Below, piece after piece: positions 9,116 through 16,920 of a stretch of DNA of 64,000 bases. Numbering within the stretch: the stretch's first letter is position 1; each line of letters opens with the position of its first letter. Below the pieces are notes generated by a model that was not told the origin of the DNA, made no database searches, and worked only from the letters and a program-made list of their open reading frames with translations. Source of the stretch: Mesorhizobium loti R88b. Its GTDB lineage: Bacteria > Pseudomonadota > Alphaproteobacteria > Rhizobiales > Rhizobiaceae. The translations under genes and the position numbers were made by a program. The stretch spans positions 2,915,001 through 2,979,000 of the forward strand of contig NZ_CP033367.1 of the NCBI RefSeq assembly GCF_013170845.1, in the 5' to 3' direction.

Positions 9116-10405
9116 GTGGAACAACCGGTTAAAACCTTGATCGTGTCTGAGTATTTTCCTTATCTGCCAGAGCAGATGGTGCATGGGGTTTTCCAACGGC
9201 TGAGGCGTCATACCGAAGCCTTGAGCAGCATCGGGTCCGTGGATTTCGTCTTTATCTGGCCGCTGCACTGGTCCGCAAGCCAAGACCAGAAACGTGAATC
9301 GCTCGAAGCCTTCCGGCGATCCTGGTCCATTACCGGACGCATCATTCTCATTTCGCCGCCGGCCTTGCCCCATCGGTTGCGGCGTTGGCCGCGCGACCTT
9401 GGTGTCGGCGACATGATTGCCGCGACGCGCGGTGCGCTCAGTTTCACCAAGGGGTGGGCCACGATGCGCTCGAGTCGTATTGCTGAGGTTTGCCGGCTTG
9501 AGCAAACGATCCGCGATCTCAGGCCAGACCTCATCTTCGCGTACCGATTGGCGTCAACAGCAGCGCTGATCCGCATAACGGCGCCTTTGCCTCCCGTGCT
9601 GGCCGACTTCGATGATCTGGAACATGTCGCCCTGAGCCGGTCTCGCGAGATGGAACGCTCGCGCGCAAAACGCCTCAGACTGAGCGTGATGTCAAAGGTG
9701 GCACGCCGGACGGAAAGGCTGGTCGCCCAGTTCGCGACAGTTGGGCTGGTATGTTCCGAGCATGATCGCAGGATCATAAAGGATCTCGCGCCAGACGCCC
9801 GCGTTGAACTCGCACCCAATGCCGCCGTGGCGACGGATCGTTTTCCACTACCCTTGGAGCCGACCGCGCTGTTTGTCGGCTACGCCCGATACCCACCCAA
9901 CGCCGAGGCTATCCTCTGGCTCGTCCAAAAAATCTTTCCACTGGTCCGCGCGTGCTTACCTCAAGCGCGGCTCATTATCGCCGGTGATGGCAGCCGCGAG
10001 ATCGGCATTGATGACGCCGACCAGGGGATAGAGACGCTGGGATTTGTCCCCGATATTGCATCGACCTATGCAAGGGCAAGGGTGGTCGTCTGTCCCATCA
10101 AGCGTGGCGGCGGCACGCGGATCAAGATCATCGAGGCCGCGCTGTATGGACGACCAATCGTGTCGACTTCTGTTGGGGCGGAAGGACTAGATTTCGTCGA
10201 TGGGGAAGACGTGGTTTTGGCCAATGAGGAGGAGACCTTTGCGCAGGCAATGATCGAACTGATGAGCAACGATGAGAAGTCGTCTCGCATTGGCGCCGCA
10301 GCGGCTGAACGGGCGCGCTTGCTTTACGGAGCGGAAAAGGTTCGATCCGATCTTGCGGCTTTGGCAAGATCGCTGGCCGTTCAGAAGATTGCGCAAGACA
10401 TCTAG
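9116..10405 (+). CDS. GT-B glycosyltransferase (group 1)
   Basis: A 429-residue protein. The N-terminal half opens with TLIVSEYFPYLPEQMVHGVFQRL, typical of GT4-like enzymes taking long acceptors, and carries a DLEHVALSRSREMERSRAKRL stretch seen in capsule/EPS sugar transferases. The C-terminal half has ALFVGYARYPPNAEAILWL and the donor-binding region KRGGGTRIKIIEAALYGRPIV. It starts at GTG 9116, about 200 bp from the divergent GT2 gene. It most likely adds one residue of a surface-polysaccharide repeat; sugar specificity is unknown. The 10406-10572 gap downstream holds no gene and may contain a promoter for the next transferase. Confidence 0.82.
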   Translation: MEQPVKTLIVSEYFPYLPEQMVHGVFQRLRRHTEALSSIGSVDFVFIWPLHWSASQDQKRESLEAFRRSWSITGRIILISPPALPHRLRRWPRDLGVGDMIAATRGALSFTKGWATMRSSRIAEVCRLEQTIRDLRPDLIFAYRLASTAALIRITAPLPPVLADFDDLEHVALSRSREMERSRAKRLRLSVMSKVARRTERLVAQFATVGLVCSEHDRRIIKDLAPDARVELAPNAAVATDRFPLPLEPTALFVGYARYPPNAEAILWLVQKIFPLVRACLPQARLIIAGDGSREIGIDDADQGIETLGFVPDIASTYARARVVVCPIKRGGGTRIKIIEAALYGRPIVSTSVGAEGLDFVDGEDVVLANEEETFAQAMIELMSNDEKSSRIGAAAAERARLLYGAEKVRSDLAALARSLAVQKIAQDI

Positions 10406-10572
10406 GGCATTGGACGCGGATCTATTTCGTCTGTGCCGGCCCAGCTTTGTTCACGAAAGTGTGAAGGCGCGCTCATTGTTTTGTCGCATTCCTTTGTTTT
10501 TAAACAGTTTCTGACTGTGGGGGTCTAATCAGCGTGTTTTACCGGGATTTCTTTCGCGCCGAAGGCTTGTGA

Positions 10573-11676
10573 ATGCGCCTCGGCATAGCGATCAGCAACC
10601 TGTCGGCTTACGGCGGGCTGCAACGGGATTGCCTGTCCATTTCCAGGAACATCGTGGCAGCAGGCCATGACGTCACGATTCTGACGACGGAGATCCGTGG
10701 GTCGATCGCGAATCCAGGCTGTTCCATTCGGATCATCGAAGCCAACAATCGAACCAATCCTGGCCGCGATCTCGCGCTCGGCACCGCACTGAAAGCGCAT
10801 CGCGCGAACTTTGACCGGATGATCGGTTTCAACAAGCTTCCGATGCTCGACATCTACTATTCCGGCGACCGCTCCTACGCGAAGATTAAGAAGGGTGCGT
10901 GGCGATCCTTCTCGCCACGCTACCGAACCCAGATGCGACTGGAGGAGCTTTGCTTTGCACCAGGTTCCCACACCAGGCTCATCATGCTGACCGAGCGCCA
11001 GCAAGATGAATATCAAAGCGTCTGGAAGACCCCGGAGAAAAGGTTTCGACGCATCTCGCCCAATCTCGATTCTGCCAGACGCATGCCGCATCTGCGCACC
11101 GACGGAACGCGCGAACGAATCCGCGCCGAGCTGGGCATCGCGCCCAACACCAAGGTATGGCTGTCGATAGGCTCCTCGGCCTGGGTGAAGGGTTTTGACA
11201 GGGCAGCCGCCGCCCTGGACGCATTTCCCGATACGATCTGGGCGGTGGTCGGCGTTCTGCCTTCAAGCGATATGGGCAGCCGACTGCTGCAGAACGTGGC
11301 GGCGCGCGCTCGGGGCCGCGCGAAAATGCTGGGTATCCGGCAGGATATACCGGCAATCATGGCGGCGGCCGACGTGCTCATTCATCCCGCCAGGATTGAA
11401 ACCACCGGCACCGTCATCGTCGAAGCCCTTGCCAACGGACTTCCTGTGATCACCACGGATACTTGCGGCTTTGCCCCCTTCGTGGAAAAGGCGGACGCTG
11501 GCGTCGTCATCACCGGCTCGTGCTCTTACCGGAATCTGGTTGAGGCAGTTGCCAAGGCAAGGGAGTCGGGCCAGCTGGAGGTTTGGTCGTCACGCGCCGA
11601 GGTTTTCGGCAGCGATCCCTCTCTGTCCCTTGGGCACGAGGAAGCAGCTCGCCTGTTTGTCGGAGAACTTTGGTAG
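10573..11676 (+). CDS. GT-B glycosyltransferase family 4 (WaaG/RfaG-like)
   Basis: A 367-residue enzyme of the retaining GT4 type. The start MRLGIAISNLSAYGGLQRDCLSI has the glycine loop and QRD pattern seen in lipopolysaccharide core glucosyltransferases such as WaaG. The central segment KVWLSIGSSAWVKGFDRAAAAL is the hinge and second Rossmann domain. ADVLIHPARIETTGTVIVEAL contains the E-x7-E donor site, and NGLPVITTDTCGF follows. It might act on LPS core or EPS; WaaG-likeness is moderate. The deacetylase gene follows 88 bp downstream on the same strand. Confidence 0.82.
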   Translation: MRLGIAISNLSAYGGLQRDCLSISRNIVAAGHDVTILTTEIRGSIANPGCSIRIIEANNRTNPGRDLALGTALKAHRANFDRMIGFNKLPMLDIYYSGDRSYAKIKKGAWRSFSPRYRTQMRLEELCFAPGSHTRLIMLTERQQDEYQSVWKTPEKRFRRISPNLDSARRMPHLRTDGTRERIRAELGIAPNTKVWLSIGSSAWVKGFDRAAAALDAFPDTIWAVVGVLPSSDMGSRLLQNVAARARGRAKMLGIRQDIPAIMAAADVLIHPARIETTGTVIVEALANGLPVITTDTCGFAPFVEKADAGVVITGSCSYRNLVEAVAKARESGQLEVWSSRAEVFGSDPSLSLGHEEAARLFVGELW

Positions 11677-11764
11677 TAAGGCTCACAGATCTACAGAGCG
11701 ATGGTCGAGATCAGGTGTTTCGGCGTGCCCGAGACTGCTGATCACCGAGGGCGGTGCCGGCACG

Positions 11765-12424
11765 ATGAAAATTCCACGTATCTCATCATTCGTTAGTGCC
11801 CGCATGCCCGAAGCCGGGACATTGCCAAGGAAAGTCTGGCTTACGCTCGACGACGGTCCGGAGCCCATTCACACCGAGGAGATCGTCAGGGCACTCGACC
11901 GGCATCGGATCAAAGCGACATTCTTTGTCATTGGGCAAAAGGTGGCCACCCATCCGGCCATCGTCCAGCGCGTCTTCGATGCGGGGCACAGGATCGGAAA
12001 CCACACTTTTTCGCATCGTCGCATGACAGAGCTGACCCCGGTGGAAGTTCGCGAGGAGATCGAGAGCACGAGCAGACTGATCGCCGCATTCACGCCAGGG
12101 CAGAAAATCTTCCGTCCGCCTTTCGGGGCTTTGAGTCCAACCGTCTCAGAGATTGCGGATGAACTCGGCCACCGCACCGTTCTATGGGATGTGGATCCGA
12201 ATGACTGGGACCCCCAGCGCCAGCCGAAGGGCTGGATCAAGGCCGCACTTCACGAGATGCGGCAGAAGCAAGATTGCATTATCCTCACCCATGATGACCG
12301 GCGCACCACCGCGGAGAATTTCGACCTGTTCATCAGCCTGTTGAAGAAATCCGGCCCGATCACGTTTGAGGATCCGTCGACGCTTTGCGCGACCGGATCC
12401 GAGGGACCCGCGCCAACTGGTTGA
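11765..12424 (+). CDS. Polysaccharide deacetylase (NodB homology domain, CE4)
   Basis: A 219-residue carbohydrate esterase family 4 enzyme that removes N- or O-acetyl groups from polysaccharides. All five CE4 motifs are visible: KVWLTLDDGPEP (motif 1 with the catalytic and metal Asp), NHTFSHRRM (two metal His), RPPFGAL (motif 3), DVDPNDW (motif 4) and IILTHDD (motif 5 His). There is no clear signal peptide, so it may act on lipid-linked intermediates in the cytoplasm, as NodB does. ATG 11765 begins the family homology; the frame is open further upstream without similarity. It overlaps the end of the convergent GT2 gene by 65 bp. There are no nod genes nearby, so a nodulation role is not supported. 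Confidence 0.88.
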   Translation: MKIPRISSFVSARMPEAGTLPRKVWLTLDDGPEPIHTEEIVRALDRHRIKATFFVIGQKVATHPAIVQRVFDAGHRIGNHTFSHRRMTELTPVEVREEIESTSRLIAAFTPGQKIFRPPFGALSPTVSEIADELGHRTVLWDVDPNDWDPQRQPKGWIKAALHEMRQKQDCIILTHDDRRTTAENFDLFISLLKKSGPITFEDPSTLCATGSEGPAPTG

Positions 12425-13313
12425 ACCAAATCTTGAGCCGATAACGCCAGAACCGCCATTGCGTCTTGCGGTCCTTCGGCAAAGGCGCGGCGATCCTCAG
12501 GAACCGTTTCGCTATGCGGAAGCTGCCGCGCAGGTAGTGAACGCGGGCAATCTTGATAGCCAGAAGCGCCTCTCGCCTACGCAAGATGTCGTCGCTGACC
12601 CCGGCAGCGCCTAGCTCCCGCAACGCCTTGCGCCAAATGAAGAACCGCTTGGCCGGCTCGACCATAAGCCGGTTGTCGGCTCGCGCCGTCGATATCTGGT
12701 AGGTCAGCACCGGGTTCTGTACCTTGTCGACGTTGGCCTGCGTCAACAACCTCGCCCAGAACAAAGTGTCCTCCTCGTAGGAGAGGCGTTCGGGAAAGCG
12801 GACAGTGCCGATCGCCAGGCTTCTGATCAGGGCCGCACCGACATTGATTGTCTGGCATTTGTCGACGAGATAATTGCCTGCATTTTCTAGCCGCGACGAA
12901 CCGTATCCGGCCGGCGCGTCAATGAGCCGGTCCGTGCCATCGGTGCGCCTGATATAGGAGCCGACGACGATACCCGTATGAGGATGCTCGGTCGCCTTGC
13001 GCAGCAAATTGCGCAACCCGTCCTTCACATGAATGTCGTCGGCATCGATGAAATACAGCCATGGCGCGACAGCTAATTCCATCCCGGCATTGCGGGCCGC
13101 GCCCGCCTCAAATCGAGCGACCCGCTTGACGAACACCGGCAGTCCATTTCGCTGGCCGGCTTGTTCGGCTATCTCACCGGTCCCGTCCGTCGAACCGTCG
13201 TCGACGACGAGAATTTCCTCGATGAGGTCGGCTTCCGAAGCGAGTGAGAGGATAGTCGAGGCAATCGAACGCCCCGCATTGTGTGCAGGGATGATGACCG
13301 AAATGTCTTTCAT
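12360..13313 (-). CDS. Glycosyltransferase family 2 (GT-A)
   Basis: A 317-residue inverting glycosyltransferase. It starts directly with the GT-A fold, MKDISVIIPAHNAGRSI, then ILVVDDGSTDGTGE (nucleotide binding) and WLYFIDADDIH (metal-binding DxD region). The segment RLSYEEDTLFWARLL supplies the conserved acidic pair near residue 190. The Arg/Lys-rich C-terminus (last 60 residues) suggests membrane-surface association. Its 3' end overlaps the deacetylase gene tail-to-tail by 65 bp. The 13314-13607 upstream gap has no gene and probably holds promoters for this gene and the fusion gene. Confidence 0.86.
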   Translation of the reverse strand: MKDISVIIPAHNAGRSIASTILSLASEADLIEEILVVDDGSTDGTGEIAEQAGQRNGLPVFVKRVARFEAGAARNAGMELAVAPWLYFIDADDIHVKDGLRNLLRKATEHPHTGIVVGSYIRRTDGTDRLIDAPAGYGSSRLENAGNYLVDKCQTINVGAALIRSLAIGTVRFPERLSYEEDTLFWARLLTQANVDKVQNPVLTYQISTARADNRLMVEPAKRFFIWRKALRELGAAGVSDDILRRREALLAIKIARVHYLRGSFRIAKRFLRIAAPLPKDRKTQWRFWRYRLKIWFNQLARVPRIRSRKASTDPQT

Positions 13314-13607
13314 TCAAACGCTCCCCCCGACACGAGCAGTTGAGATTTGCTGGTTACGGCCAGGCTGGAGCTTGGCACATTGCAATCTCTCCAAGGTAAA
13401 CTGTCCGTGACGGGAAGAGAGCTAGTTTCCCACCCCGTCTTTGCCCTTTTTAACAGTATATAGAAGCCGCTCTCGGGGGGAGAAGCCGCAGCAAGGATGC
13501 TGTCCACTCTTCAACGGTTTCTCAAACGGCAGCCGCTGACGAAGGCTCACCCATAGGCTATAAAGCCGCTGCGCCTGCAACCTATTGGTTCGCTTGAAAG
13601 CCAGCCG

Positions 13608-15587
13608 ATGACGAGGCGATGCTCTGGTGCGCGGCAATCTGGCAATGCGCGAATTCAAAGGTTTTGGAATCCCTTGAGTAAATTTTCGCGCATCAGACGT
13701 TCGTTCAGTGAAAAGCGCCTCGCAAGTGAAATCCCGGTTACTGGGCTTCGGATGGACTATTTCAGGGAGCGAGAGCTTACGTCCGATTGGACGTCCTCTC
13801 ATCTGCCGCTTTGGGAAAAGCTGCTGGCCGACAAGGTAGACGTCGCTGCGAGCGTGCTCGAAGTCGGTTCGTTCGAGGGCCGTTCGGCGCTGTTTTTCCT
13901 CCAGTTTTTGCCGAAGTCGAAACTCACTTGCGTCGACACCTTCGGCGGAAATGTTGAACACAACACGCCTGGAGACGAGAGGCTGTCCGACATGATGAAG
14001 GTCGAAGCGCGCTTCGACGCCAACATGCGACCGTTCGGTGACCGGGTGGAAAAACGCAAGGGGCCGTCCATCGTCATCCTGACGGAATTGCGGGCACATC
14101 AGCGATCGTTTGACGTCGTTTACATCGATGGTGACCATCATGCCGCATCGGCCTTCACCGACGCGAGGCTGGGGTGGGAACTGCTCGCCAATGACGGCAT
14201 CATGATCCTCGATGATTATCTGTGGGAACCGCATTTCCCGCTCGTTGACCGCCCGGAGGCCGGCATCAAAGCGTTCCTCCAGGAAATCGTCGGTGAATTT
14301 GAACTACTGCATGACGGTTATCAGGTCATCATCCGTAAGCTCGCTTCCGCTGCGGCGTTGGCTCGTTCTTGTACGGTAACAAGTACAAGCGATCCGCTGG
14401 CAAGTGGTGTGATTGGATCGCCGCTCGTCAGTTTCGTCGTCATCAACTGGAACTACGGCCGCTATGTCGGCGCAACCATCGATTCAATCAGAAATCAGGA
14501 TTATCCGCATTTCGAGTGTATCGTCATCGACAATGGCTCGACGGATGACAGTGCCGAGATCATCGCCCGGCACACAAAAGGAGACCCTCGTTTCAGGGTC
14601 GAGACCATGGCGCGGAACCATGGTCAACTCGGCGCCGCGCTCTGGGTGCTCGACAAGATCAAGGGCAGCTTCGTCACTTTCGTCGACGCCGATGACGTGC
14701 TCGTTCAAAACTATGCCTCGATGCATCTCCAGGTGCATTTGGCGCTGCCGACAAGCGTCGCCTTCACATCGGCCAACGTTATCGAGATGGATGCGTCGGG
14801 AAGGGCTTTGACGTCCTCCCACGCACACTTCCGGCCGAATATGGAGGAGGCGGTGAGAGGATTACGTGACGAAGGAATCGCGCTTCGTCTGCCGAGCGTT
14901 TCGTCTTCGCAATACAGCTTGCTGACGGCCAACACGGCGAGCATTCCGAGCTGGGTTGCCGGTTGGCTGTGGGCACCTGGAACCGCGAACATGTTCCGCG
15001 TTTCGCTGCTGCGGCTGGTTAGGTTCAACGATGGCAGCAAACCGCTGCTGCAACCGGCGGATGGCTACTTCAACAAGATTTGCCATGCCTTGGCTGGCAG
15101 CGCGCTGATCGATGTGCCGCTGTCGGGATACCGCCTCCATTCCAGCAACGATTTCGCGACCGGTGAAAGCATCCGTGTATTGCGTGGCGGCACAAGGCAA
15201 GTGGTCCGCAAATCACATGATTTCTCTTACGAAATCATCGACTACCTGCTAGCGGAAAGCGACCGTTTCGGCTGGCTTCTGAACACCAATTTCTGGCCTT
15301 TCCTAAACCAGATCACCAGCGAAAGCTGGGTCCCGGATCGATCCTATTTCAGCAATCCTAAAGCGGTGGAGATATTCATCCGACACGCCCCAAAGCTGGT
15401 CTCCAATTTCGGCGCTGCCTTGTTCAGCCGCGAAATCGTGGCACGGTTTTCCGGAACCCAGGCCAGATCCATCCTGCGCGCCGGGTTTGGTGGTCAACTA
15501 AGCTGGCAACACCATCGTAAGGTGATTTCCAATGGTTTTCGGTTGTGGCTGCAACCAAAAAAACGCAGGAACGGCGCTCGAGTTTAA
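13608..15587 (+). CDS. Methyltransferase-glycosyltransferase fusion
   Basis: A 659-residue two-domain protein. Residues ~55-245 form a class I SAM-dependent methyltransferase of the kind found beside sugar genes: VLEVGSFEGRSALFF is the SAM loop, LTCVDTFGG the acidic strand, and VVYIDGDHHAASAF plus GIMILDDYLW complete the core. Residues ~265-480 are a GT2 glycosyltransferase: SFVVINWNYGRYVGATI, CIVIDNGSTDDSAE and FVTFVDADDVL. Residues 480-659 are a C-terminal extension with no clear assignment. This suggests coupled addition and methylation of a sugar, for example capping a chain. The start is uncertain: ATG 13608 gives a basic 48-residue leader, while ATG 13752 starts just before recognisable similarity. 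Confidence 0.8.
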   Translation: MTRRCSGARQSGNARIQRFWNPLSKFSRIRRSFSEKRLASEIPVTGLRMDYFRERELTSDWTSSHLPLWEKLLADKVDVAASVLEVGSFEGRSALFFLQFLPKSKLTCVDTFGGNVEHNTPGDERLSDMMKVEARFDANMRPFGDRVEKRKGPSIVILTELRAHQRSFDVVYIDGDHHAASAFTDARLGWELLANDGIMILDDYLWEPHFPLVDRPEAGIKAFLQEIVGEFELLHDGYQVIIRKLASAAALARSCTVTSTSDPLASGVIGSPLVSFVVINWNYGRYVGATIDSIRNQDYPHFECIVIDNGSTDDSAEIIARHTKGDPRFRVETMARNHGQLGAALWVLDKIKGSFVTFVDADDVLVQNYASMHLQVHLALPTSVAFTSANVIEMDASGRALTSSHAHFRPNMEEAVRGLRDEGIALRLPSVSSSQYSLLTANTASIPSWVAGWLWAPGTANMFRVSLLRLVRFNDGSKPLLQPADGYFNKICHALAGSALIDVPLSGYRLHSSNDFATGESIRVLRGGTRQVVRKSHDFSYEIIDYLLAESDRFGWLLNTNFWPFLNQITSESWVPDRSYFSNPKAVEIFIRHAPKLVSNFGAALFSREIVARFSGTQARSILRAGFGGQLSWQHHRKVISNGFRLWLQPKKRRNGARV

Positions 15588-15661
15588 TTTCCGAACTCCC
15601 TAATAGCCTTTGTTAGGGAATACGTTTCGCTTGTCACTCACCGGATGTCAGCCCCGCCCGC

Positions 15662-16696
15662 CTACCCCCGCTTCTCGATCGCCGCATACAGCACATTGCG
15701 GTTCTCACCGAAATACACCTTTGCCTCCACCGCGTTGCGATCGACGCTGGCGTTGATGATGTTCCACATGTCGACTTCCGTGCGCAGCAGCAGCACCCAG
15801 TCCATGAAGGTTTCGCGGTAGCCGGCGTCGGGCGTGCCTTCGGCGTAGTTGGCAAACAGGAATGTGCCATTCGGCTTCAGCATCTGCAGGCAGGTCTTGG
15901 TGAGTTTCACCGCGACATTGTGCTGGAGATAGTCGTAGAGGCCGGAGGCATAGATCAGGTCGAACTTGCCGAGCTTGTGGCCCCGGGTCAGCACGGTCCG
16001 CACCGAGCCGTCGATGGCTTCGACCGCGGTGCCCTGGAAGTCACGCGCGATCAGGCCGACGCTCTGCGGATCCTGGTCGAGGGCGACCCAGCGCTTGAGG
16101 CCGCCTTCGGCGAGCGCGACGGAGCGGTTGGCTTCGCGCAAATGGCCGGCCGCGATCGCCAGCACTTCCGTGTCGGGGCCGTTCTTGACTGCTGCCTCAT
16201 CGACATAGCGGGTCAGGAGATCGCGCCGTTCGCGGGCCGCCACGCAGGACGGGACGTTCTGGGTATGGCTGTAGAGCGCCTTGCCAATCTCGGAGGCGCT
16301 GGCCACGCTCTCGGCCACGTGCGGGTCGCAATAGATGTAGTCGAGGAGCTCCGCGTCACCGGAATAGCCCCTTGGCTTGGTGAACGACCAGTGCGTCAGC
16401 GGATCCTCGAGAAAGTACTTCTGCAGCGGGTGGTTCTGCGCCACCGGGATCAGGGCCTGCCAGACATCCGGGTGAACCTTGTCACGCAACGCGTTGAGCA
16501 GCGACAGCAGGCGGCGAACGATCTCGGCGGGAAATTTCTGCTGCTCGACCTGCTGCTGGGTCGAATGCAGGATGAGCGCCAGCTCGGCGCGGGCGATCTC
16601 GAACGCTTCGCCATGAAATTCGGGCTTTCGATGGAGGCTACCGGCGATCATCTCGGCCGTGATCAGACTCTTGCCATCAAAGACAGTTTGCACCAC
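15662..16696 (-). CDS. Class I SAM-dependent methyltransferase
   Basis: A 344-residue protein with an N-terminal helical region (1-120, Gln/Glu-rich, with GYSGDAELLDYIY) and a C-terminal Rossmann methyltransferase core: TEVLAIAAGHLRE is the SAM loop, WVALDQDPQSV the acidic strand, FDLIYASGLYDYL motif IV, and MLKPNGTFLFANY a later strand. The layout resembles methyltransferases annotated as 'extracellular factor' methyltransferases, though the substrate is unknown. An inverted repeat lies 11 bp upstream of the start (16707-16725). The last ~70 codons are duplicated at 2335-2546, so the gene appears to have been the target of an insertion that restored its 3' end. Confidence 0.8.
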   Translation of the reverse strand: MVQTVFDGKSLITAEMIAGSLHRKPEFHGEAFEIARAELALILHSTQQQVEQQKFPAEIVRRLLSLLNALRDKVHPDVWQALIPVAQNHPLQKYFLEDPLTHWSFTKPRGYSGDAELLDYIYCDPHVAESVASASEIGKALYSHTQNVPSCVAARERRDLLTRYVDEAAVKNGPDTEVLAIAAGHLREANRSVALAEGGLKRWVALDQDPQSVGLIARDFQGTAVEAIDGSVRTVLTRGHKLGKFDLIYASGLYDYLQHNVAVKLTKTCLQMLKPNGTFLFANYAEGTPDAGYRETFMDWVLLLRTEVDMWNIINASVDRNAVEAKVYFGENRNVLYAAIEKRG

Positions 16697-16706
16697 ATCG
16701 CTCCAT

Positions 16707-16725
16707 AGTTAACAGTCAGTTAACT
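16707..16725. promoter_or_regulatory. Candidate operator upstream of the methyltransferase gene
   Basis: A perfect 7-bp inverted repeat, AGTTAAC-AGTCA-GTTAACT, lies 11 bp upstream of the minus-strand methyltransferase start at 16696. Its position would place a bound protein over the ribosome or promoter region. It lies in the AT-rich 16697-16920 gap between divergent genes, so it could also control the GGDEF-EAL gene. No regulator gene is adjacent. Confidence 0.45.
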
Positions 16726-16920
16726 TATTGCGTAGAATGCATGGTTTGCCAATGTGGGTTCCACTGCAATTTAGCGATATGATTAATTTCTCGCTAACCA
16801 TCTCCGCTCATTAGAGACCTTGCACATAAGATTCGGGGGTCGAGTTAACGCAAACTTGTCTTGCGCCATTGCATTTTACTGCGTGGCAATTCGTGCCGTG
16901 ACCCAAGGAGTCGGCCTGCG

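Noticed and set aside
11765..12424. NodB in a nodulation cluster
   Set aside because: No other nod genes, no nod box seen, and the gene is embedded in a glycosyltransferase block; a general polysaccharide deacetylase is more likely.
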